DNA from: Lachnospiraceae bacterium
GTDB lineage: Bacteria > Bacillota > Clostridia > Lachnospirales > Lachnospiraceae
Direction of reading: 5' to 3'
NCBI GenBank assembly: GCA_029067805.1
Contig: JAIEDW010000321.1
Coordinates: forward strand, 1 to 44,173
DNA length: 44,173 nt
Positions 38,386 to 44,173 of the stretch are shown one piece after another. The position numbers and the translations under genes were made by a program. The notes beneath the pieces are model-generated. The model was given only the letters and a program-made list of their open reading frames with translations, had not been told where the DNA came from and ran no database searches. Position 1 is the first letter of the stretch; every line of letters starts with the position of its first letter.

Positions 38386-39561
38386 TCACTCACGCATCTG
38401 TTTTTTCTGATAAGCCTTTATCTGTTCGAACGCTGTCTGTGCCGTTTCATGATCCGGTGCATACAGCTTAATCGCCGCCCGAAGTGCTATGTCAGATGAG
38501 TCGCTTATCGTACTTTGGTCATAGTCATCTGCCTCTATCGTCTGTACATATTCTGCCTTCGGGACATTTGTCAGGGCGCGTCCCCCCACAGCCTCTTTTA
38601 CAAACTGCGCCGCTGCCTTATTTAACTGCCTAAAATATTTTATAATTGTATCATAATCATTGATTCTGTCAAGAAAACTGCTGCCATACTCCGCCTGCTC
38701 CAGATTTGCGGTAGAAACCGCCTGCAGACAAAGCTTGCACTCTCCTGTGACATCAGACGCCTCCATGATCACATCGGGACGCTTTTTCAAATATTGCAAA
38801 AAGTATTCCTTCGCCCCCACCATATCTCTTTTCTCAAAAAAGAGCTGCATCTGTTCTTTTATTTCACCTGTTTCCTTTTTTTCACCTATGATCGCAACTT
38901 TGCACTCATAAGCAGACAACTTTTTTGCCGTTACCCAGACATATAACAAAAACTCGGAAATAAATCCAAACACACGCTTGTGATAATCGTCCTCAAAGGT
39001 CAGATCAATGCGCCTTTGCAACTCAAAAAAGATACCAAAAAGCCATTCGCAGTATTCGTCGTACAACGCCTTTTTCGCCACCATGATATTCCCAAAATAG
39101 GTCCTGTTTTCATTTACCAAAGTGACATACGTGTCATAAAATTGTGGGTAATGCTCCTTTATGATCTTTCCCGTTTCATCAAGCGTATTTACGTTATGAT
39201 GTGCTCCGAAACCGAAACGATAGGAATTTGGCAGCTCTAACTGTTTCGTCGTAATGATGTCATATTTCTTTAGTATATCTTCATATTCCCGTTCTGTAAA
39301 GGCATAACCGTTCTCATCCGTCAAAAAGCGTCTGTAATGGCAGATACCCACATAGTCCGCTTGGTGATAATTCTTCCATACCCAGTAAACACCGGAAAGC
39401 TCCGCATAATAACAATTTAAATCGGATATGTTATCCCCTGTGTCGTCCCCCATATAACCAAAATCCTTTTTTGCACCCGCATGTCCTACATGAAGCGGTA
39501 CATACATCGGATCATTTGGTACATCAAATTCTTTATGGGTCATTGTAAAAATTTTTACCAT
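38386..39561 (-). CDS. DUF4422-family protein (putative glycosyltransferase)
   Basis: MVKIFTMTHKEFDVPNDPMYVPLHVGHAG...DDTGDNISDLNCYYAELSGVYWVWKNYHQADYVGICHYRRFL; start moved from 39687 to ATG 39561 with GGGGG RBS. Confidence 0.87.
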   Translation of the reverse strand: MVKIFTMTHKEFDVPNDPMYVPLHVGHAGAKKDFGYMGDDTGDNISDLNCYYAELSGVYWVWKNYHQADYVGICHYRRFLTDENGYAFTEREYEDILKKYDIITTKQLELPNSYRFGFGAHHNVNTLDETGKIIKEHYPQFYDTYVTLVNENRTYFGNIMVAKKALYDEYCEWLFGIFFELQRRIDLTFEDDYHKRVFGFISEFLLYVWVTAKKLSAYECKVAIIGEKKETGEIKEQMQLFFEKRDMVGAKEYFLQYLKKRPDVIMEASDVTGECKLCLQAVSTANLEQAEYGSSFLDRINDYDTIIKYFRQLNKAAAQFVKEAVGGRALTNVPKAEYVQTIEADDYDQSTISDSSDIALRAAIKLYAPDHETAQTAFEQIKAYQKKQMRE

Positions 39562-39616
39562 AAAAATCCCCCTTACATATAGAATACAACTTTTTGCTCT
39601 ATACATAAAGGGGATA

Positions 39617-39672
39617 TATTGAAAAATCAGAGATTTTTCAATAGGCAAATTTGTGCAAAGGCACAAATTCGC
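39617..39672 (-). repeat. Tandem pair of near-perfect hairpins in the DUF4422 gene leader
   Basis: tattgaaaaatc/gatttttcaata (39617-39643) and gcaaatttgtgc/gcacaaattcgc (39645-39672). Confidence 0.8.
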
Positions 39673-39686
39673 AGATATTGGATACA

Positions 39687-42374
39687 TTATAATTTTTCAA
39701 TATTTATTGCACAAACCTTATATTCCGGTATTCTCGCATATTTGTCAAGCGCTGCATTGGTCAGCACATTCGCATTTCCATCGGGGAAGTGGAACGGCAT
39801 CCACGTTTCTCTCGGGGAAACCTTATCGCCAACTCTCGCAACCGAAACGATTGCGCCACGCCTTGAGCTGACTCTTACCTTCTCGCCATTCACAATGCCT
39901 AACCGTATCGCATCTTCCGTATTCATCTCAATAAATGAATGTCCCTCACGCTCCATCAGACCAGGCGTCTTTCCCGTCATGGCTCTTGTGTTATAGTGAT
40001 AAAGCACACGACCTGTCATTAGGATAAACGGATATTCTTCATCCGGCAATTCCGCACTCGGCGTATACTGAGCAGGATAGAACCAGCCCAGACCTCTTGA
40101 GAACTGTCCGACATGAAGGATCGGTGTGCCCGGATGCTTCTTATCGGGACATGGCCATTGGATACTCTCGCCGTGGTCAAGTCTTCTGTGACTGATACCG
40201 CCAAAGATTGGCGTTACCGACGCGATCTCGTCCATAATCTCTTCCGAAGTCAGCTGCGGCTGCGGATAGCCCATACGGTTCATTAAATCGATAAAGATAT
40301 CCGTATCAAGACGCATCTCGCCATCAAGCTGCACTGCCTTTCTTACTCTCTGCACGCGGCGTTCGGTGTTGCTGAATGTTCCTTCCTTCTCCGCATAGCT
40401 TGTTCCCGGAAGAATAACGTCCGCATACTGCGCCGTTTCTGTCATGAACAAATCTGAGAGTACAAAGAAGTCAAGACTTTTCAGTGCCTTCTTAATATGG
40501 TTCTGGTCTGCGTCTGTTACAATCGGATCTTCTCCGAAAATAAACAATCCGCGAATTTCCTTTTTGATTGCTGCCGGGAATACATCCGTTGCATGCATAC
40601 CGGGCTTTGTATTGAGCTTCACGCCCCATGCCTTCTCGAACTTCTCGATTACCTCAGGATTTGTAACCTTCTGATAACCGGGGAAATCGCCGGGCATTGC
40701 ACCCATATCGCAAGCACCCTGCACGTTATTCTGTCCTCGTAACGGATTAACGCCGCAGCCTGATTTTCCAAGCTTTCCTACCAGCATCGCCATATTCGAC
40801 ATCGACATAACGCCTTCTGTACCTGTCGAATGCTCCGTAACGCCAAGACAATAGATAATCGGCGCTTTTTTCGCTTTGGCATACATCAGCGCTGCCTCTC
40901 TCAAATGATCCGGATCAATATGGCAGATTTCGGCTACCTTTTCCGGTGTGTATTCTTTAACAATCTCTTTGAGCTCCTCAAAGCCCTCTGTCCTTGTCTC
41001 GATAAATTCCTCGTCTGCAAGTCCCTCATTGATAATTACATTCATCATACCGTTTGCAAACGCAACGTTTGTGCCGGGCTTTAATTTCAAGTGGACATCC
41101 GCAACCTTGGAAAGTCCAATATCTCTCGGATCTACCACGATCAGTCTTGTTCCACGATCCACTGCCTGGCGGATTTGCATACCGATTACCGGATGCGCTT
41201 CCTCGGGGTTAGAACCAACTAACAAAATTGCGTCTACATCATTTGTGATATCAGAAATCGGATTGGTCATCGCACCCGAACCGAGTGTCATTGCAAGTCC
41301 TGCAACAGTAGCCGAATGGCATACACGCGCACAGTTATCAACGTTGTTTGTGCCGAATGCGCAGCGCACCATTTTCTGCAGCATATAGCAGTCCTCATTC
41401 GGAGAACGGGAACATGCAAAGCCTGCCAATGCATCGGGACCATACTGCTTTTTAATCTCGTTGAATTTAGAGGCAATTAAGTCAAGCGCCTCGTCCCATG
41501 TTGCGCGCTCGAACTCGCCTGTTTCTTTATTTTTGATCAAAGGATATTTCAATCGCTCGGGTGAATGCACAAAGTTAAACGAACCGAAGCGTCCCTTTAC
41601 ACAAAGGAGATTCTTGTTTGATGGTCCGTTAGCCGGCTTTACGTCAACAATCTTGTTGTCTTTCACAATCAGATAATACTGGCAGCCTGTCGCACAGTGC
41701 GGGCATGTCGTGAGCACCTGTTTTACCGTACCTGCCTGATAATTCTTTCTGTTCTTTGCAACAAGCGCACCTGTAGGACACGCATTTGCGCAGTTTCCAC
41801 AGGATTCACAGGTCGATTCTTTCCAATCTGCTCCAAATGGCGCATCAATCAATGTTCTTGTGCCGATCTTCTCGTTGTGAAGCGTACCGTTTCCAGTCAC
41901 CTTGTTGCATGTGCTGACACAACGCTGGCAATTGATACAAAGCTCCGGATAATATGTAAGGAACGGATTTTCTTTCTTCACCTCATACCTTGCAAAACTT
42001 CCCTTGTAGCATGATTCTTCAATGTCATATTCGTTAGAAAGCTCTCTGAGCTTACACTCTCCCGACTTGCTGCAAGAAAAGCATCGTACATCATGGTTTG
42101 CAAGGATCATGTTCAAGACCTGTTTTCTGCTCTTGATAACACGCTCGGAATTTGTTGTGACAACCATGCCGTCTTTCACTTTTGTGTTGCAGGAAGTCAC
42201 AAGATTATCCCTGCCTTCTACCTCAACAACGCACATTTTACATGCGCCGATTTCATTCACATCTTTTAAATAGCAAAGTGTGGGAATTTCAATACCGGCT
42301 TCCTTTGCCGCCTCCAAAATCGTCTTATTCTCTTCCACCGAAAACGCGACACCGTCAACTGTAATCTTAACCAT
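39687..42374 (-). CDS. Molybdopterin formate dehydrogenase, alpha subunit, with N-terminal FeS domains (Cys form)
   Basis: Start at MVKITVDGVAFSVEENKTILEAAKEAGIEIPTLC; 2Fe-2S, 4Fe-4S CINCQRCVSTCN and CESCGNCANACPTGAL, CPHCATGCQYYL, NVDNCARVCHSATVAGL. Confidence 0.93.
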   Translation of the reverse strand: MVKITVDGVAFSVEENKTILEAAKEAGIEIPTLCYLKDVNEIGACKMCVVEVEGRDNLVTSCNTKVKDGMVVTTNSERVIKSRKQVLNMILANHDVRCFSCSKSGECKLRELSNEYDIEESCYKGSFARYEVKKENPFLTYYPELCINCQRCVSTCNKVTGNGTLHNEKIGTRTLIDAPFGADWKESTCESCGNCANACPTGALVAKNRKNYQAGTVKQVLTTCPHCATGCQYYLIVKDNKIVDVKPANGPSNKNLLCVKGRFGSFNFVHSPERLKYPLIKNKETGEFERATWDEALDLIASKFNEIKKQYGPDALAGFACSRSPNEDCYMLQKMVRCAFGTNNVDNCARVCHSATVAGLAMTLGSGAMTNPISDITNDVDAILLVGSNPEEAHPVIGMQIRQAVDRGTRLIVVDPRDIGLSKVADVHLKLKPGTNVAFANGMMNVIINEGLADEEFIETRTEGFEELKEIVKEYTPEKVAEICHIDPDHLREAALMYAKAKKAPIIYCLGVTEHSTGTEGVMSMSNMAMLVGKLGKSGCGVNPLRGQNNVQGACDMGAMPGDFPGYQKVTNPEVIEKFEKAWGVKLNTKPGMHATDVFPAAIKKEIRGLFIFGEDPIVTDADQNHIKKALKSLDFFVLSDLFMTETAQYADVILPGTSYAEKEGTFSNTERRVQRVRKAVQLDGEMRLDTDIFIDLMNRMGYPQPQLTSEEIMDEIASVTPIFGGISHRRLDHGESIQWPCPDKKHPGTPILHVGQFSRGLGWFYPAQYTPSAELPDEEYPFILMTGRVLYHYNTRAMTGKTPGLMEREGHSFIEMNTEDAIRLGIVNGEKVRVSSRRGAIVSVARVGDKVSPRETWMPFHFPDGNANVLTNAALDKYARIPEYKVCAINIEKL

Positions 42375-44173
42375 TATACTCTGCCTCCTTCCACTACGCC
42401 GCAACCAAAGTGGTCACATCTCAAACACTTATGACACTCCTGCATTGCCTCATCATAAGACATTCCGTTCTCAACAGGCTCAAAGTTGTGCTTTCTCTCC
42501 CTTGCGGAACGATCTGTCAGATGGACACGTCCATAATGGGTGCGGTCATTTTCACGCGGCTCGGGTACCCTGATATCCTCAAGATACTTGTGATGGTATC
42601 CAAGATACTCATCAATGTTGATCGCGGCAATCTTTCCTGCTCCGATCGCTTTAATTACCGTTGCAGGACCAAATACACAGTCACCGCCTGCAAATACTCT
42701 GTCGTATCCCTTTATTCTTGTATCCGGCATCGTCTCAAAAGTCTTTCTCTTTGGATTGACACCGTATTTCTCAAACGGCTCGGAAACAATATCCTGTCCG
42801 ATTGCCATCAAAACAATCTCACACGGCACTTCGATTTCCTCTTTGTTTGCCACTGTAACGCCCGGTTTGCCCTGTCTGTCATACTTGCTGATAATCTGCG
42901 GCTGGCATACAAAGCCTTTTACGTTTCCGTTTTCGTCCGGTGTAATTCTGACAGGCGCATTCAATGTCAGAAGCTCTACGCCTTCCTCAATCGCTCCCTG
43001 GATTTCTGAGGGAAGCGCTGTCATATCAATCTGTCTTCTACGATAAATAACCGTAACTTCCTTTGCGTTACAGCGGATTGCAGAACGCGCACAGTCCATC
43101 GCCACATTTCCGCCACCGACTACGACAACGCGTTTTCCTGTATAATCGGGAATATTTCCGCGCCCAATTTCACCAAGCATGTCAACCGCCGAGAACACGC
43201 CGTTGCTGTTCACGCCGTCAACCCTTACGGTTTTTCCTACTTGCGCACCGATTGCTATGTAAACTGCATTATATTCTTCTAAAAGCTGCTCCATGGAAAC
43301 GTCTTTTCCAACAGATACATTATATTTTACTTCAATATTTCCGGTTGCTAAAATTCCGTTGATATCCTCGTCAAGCCTGTCCTTGGGCAGACGGTAGTTT
43401 GGAATACCATAGCGTAACATTCCGCCCAGTTCCGCACGCTCCTCAAATACGACAACTTTATGTCCCATCAGAGAGAGGAAGTAAGCTGCGGTCATTCCTG
43501 ACGGACCGCCACCGACGATTGCCACTTTCTTACCTGTTGTAACGTTGCACTCGGGAACTTTTACCTTGTCAACTGCAATCTGGTCTACGGCGAACTTTTT
43601 CAATCCGCGGATATTAACCGGGCTGTCCAAAAGATCACGTCTGCACTTCTCCTCACATGGATGCTCGCAGATAAACGCGCATGCAGTCGGGAACGGGTTA
43701 TCCCTTCTGATCAAATTAATCGCGTCGGCATAACGCTCCTCACCCATTAGTGCGATATAGCCCGGAATGTCCACATTTGCGGGGCAATATGAGATACAAG
43801 GCACTTTCTGACCGATGTCTTCTTTACAACGATGATCCTGGATATGGCTCATGTACTCGTCATGGAATAACTCCACGCTCTGGAGCACGATGTTTGCCGC
43901 TTCATATCCGATTGCACAGTCTGCAGTATCCTGTATCATCTTTGCAAGTTCTACCATGTTGTTAAACGTATCCATGTCCGCCTTTCCGTCAAGAATGGCA
44001 CGCATCATGTTTTCCACCTGCTCCAAACCGTCCCGGCAGGGTACGCACTTACCGCAGGTCTGGCTTCTGGAACTCTGCAAAAAGGAAAGCTGCACAGAAA
44101 TCGGACACACTCCCGGCGGATACGCTTTCACGCGCTTGACAAATTTATCCAAGAACTTTGTCGTCTTTTCGTT
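42374..44173 (-). CDS. NuoF-like 4Fe-4S segment fused to GltD-like FAD/NAD(P) oxidoreductase (5' end probably beyond window)
   Basis: SSRSQTCGKCVPCRDGLEQ (NuoF 4Fe-4S motif); VAIVGGGPSGMTAAYFLSLMGHKVVVFEERAELGGMLRYGIPNYRLP; VVVVGGGNVAMDCARSA; frame stays open to 44173 (NEKTTKF before the TTG start). Confidence 0.88.
   Translation of the reverse strand, partial: NEKTTKFLDKFVKRVKAYPPGVCPISVQLSFLQSSRSQTCGKCVPCRDGLEQVENMMRAILDGKADMDTFNNMVELAKMIQDTADCAIGYEAANIVLQSVELFHDEYMSHIQDHRCKEDIGQKVPCISYCPANVDIPGYIALMGEERYADAINLIRRDNPFPTACAFICEHPCEEKCRRDLLDSPVNIRGLKKFAVDQIAVDKVKVPECNVTTGKKVAIVGGGPSGMTAAYFLSLMGHKVVVFEERAELGGMLRYGIPNYRLPKDRLDEDINGILATGNIEVKYNVSVGKDVSMEQLLEEYNAVYIAIGAQVGKTVRVDGVNSNGVFSAVDMLGEIGRGNIPDYTGKRVVVVGGGNVAMDCARSAIRCNAKEVTVIYRRRQIDMTALPSEIQGAIEEGVELLTLNAPVRITPDENGNVKGFVCQPQIISKYDRQGKPGVTVANKEEIEVPCEIVLMAIGQDIVSEPFEKYGVNPKRKTFETMPDTRIKGYDRVFAGGDCVFGPATVIKAIGAGKIAAINIDEYLGYHHKYLEDIRVPEPRENDRTHYGRVHLTDRSARERKHNFEPVENGMSYDEAMQECHKCLRCDHFGCGVVEGGRV

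Noticed and set aside
1-44173. CRISPR arrays, tRNA/rRNA genes, transposases, prophage or restriction/defence genes
   Set aside because: Looked for regularly spaced repeats and typical motifs by eye and saw none; small RNAs cannot be excluded without a covariance-model search.

Overview
The window is 44,173 bp of Clostridia/Lachnospiraceae-like chromosome, coded mostly on the minus strand. No rRNA, tRNA, transposase or CRISPR array is visible. From left to right it contains: secA (partial, missing from the ORF track); pyrF; a class III ribonucleotide reductase (nrdD) with a fused C-terminal redoxin domain and a clear NrdR-box/promoter region; a maltodextrin-type ABC transporter with malQ and a TPR lipoprotein; a LysM protein and a TPM-domain/zinc-ribbon pair with a probable SPFH gene remnant; a LytTR/GHKL two-component system (TCS); a divergent surface protein; a second TCS with a 7TMR-DISM-like kinase; ugd, glgP and glgX; kduI, a LacI-family regulator and uxaC; a YgjP-like peptidase; a DHHW/MBOAT/DUF4358 module; metI and metN behind a hybrid histidine kinase; a DUF4422 protein; and a formate dehydrogenase with a NuoF-like/GltD-like oxidoreductase. 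The most interesting part is about 10.9-20.9 kb, a candidate cell-envelope signalling island. It has a response regulator with apparent LytTR-REC-wHTH architecture, two near-identical 42-bp intergenic elements that look like LytTR direct-repeat operators, and an uncharacterised membrane-anchored surface protein between the two TCSs. Two tandem-hairpin leader elements (upstream of nrdD and of the DUF4422 gene) also deserve a second look. All homology calls come from reading the sequence; no database search was run.
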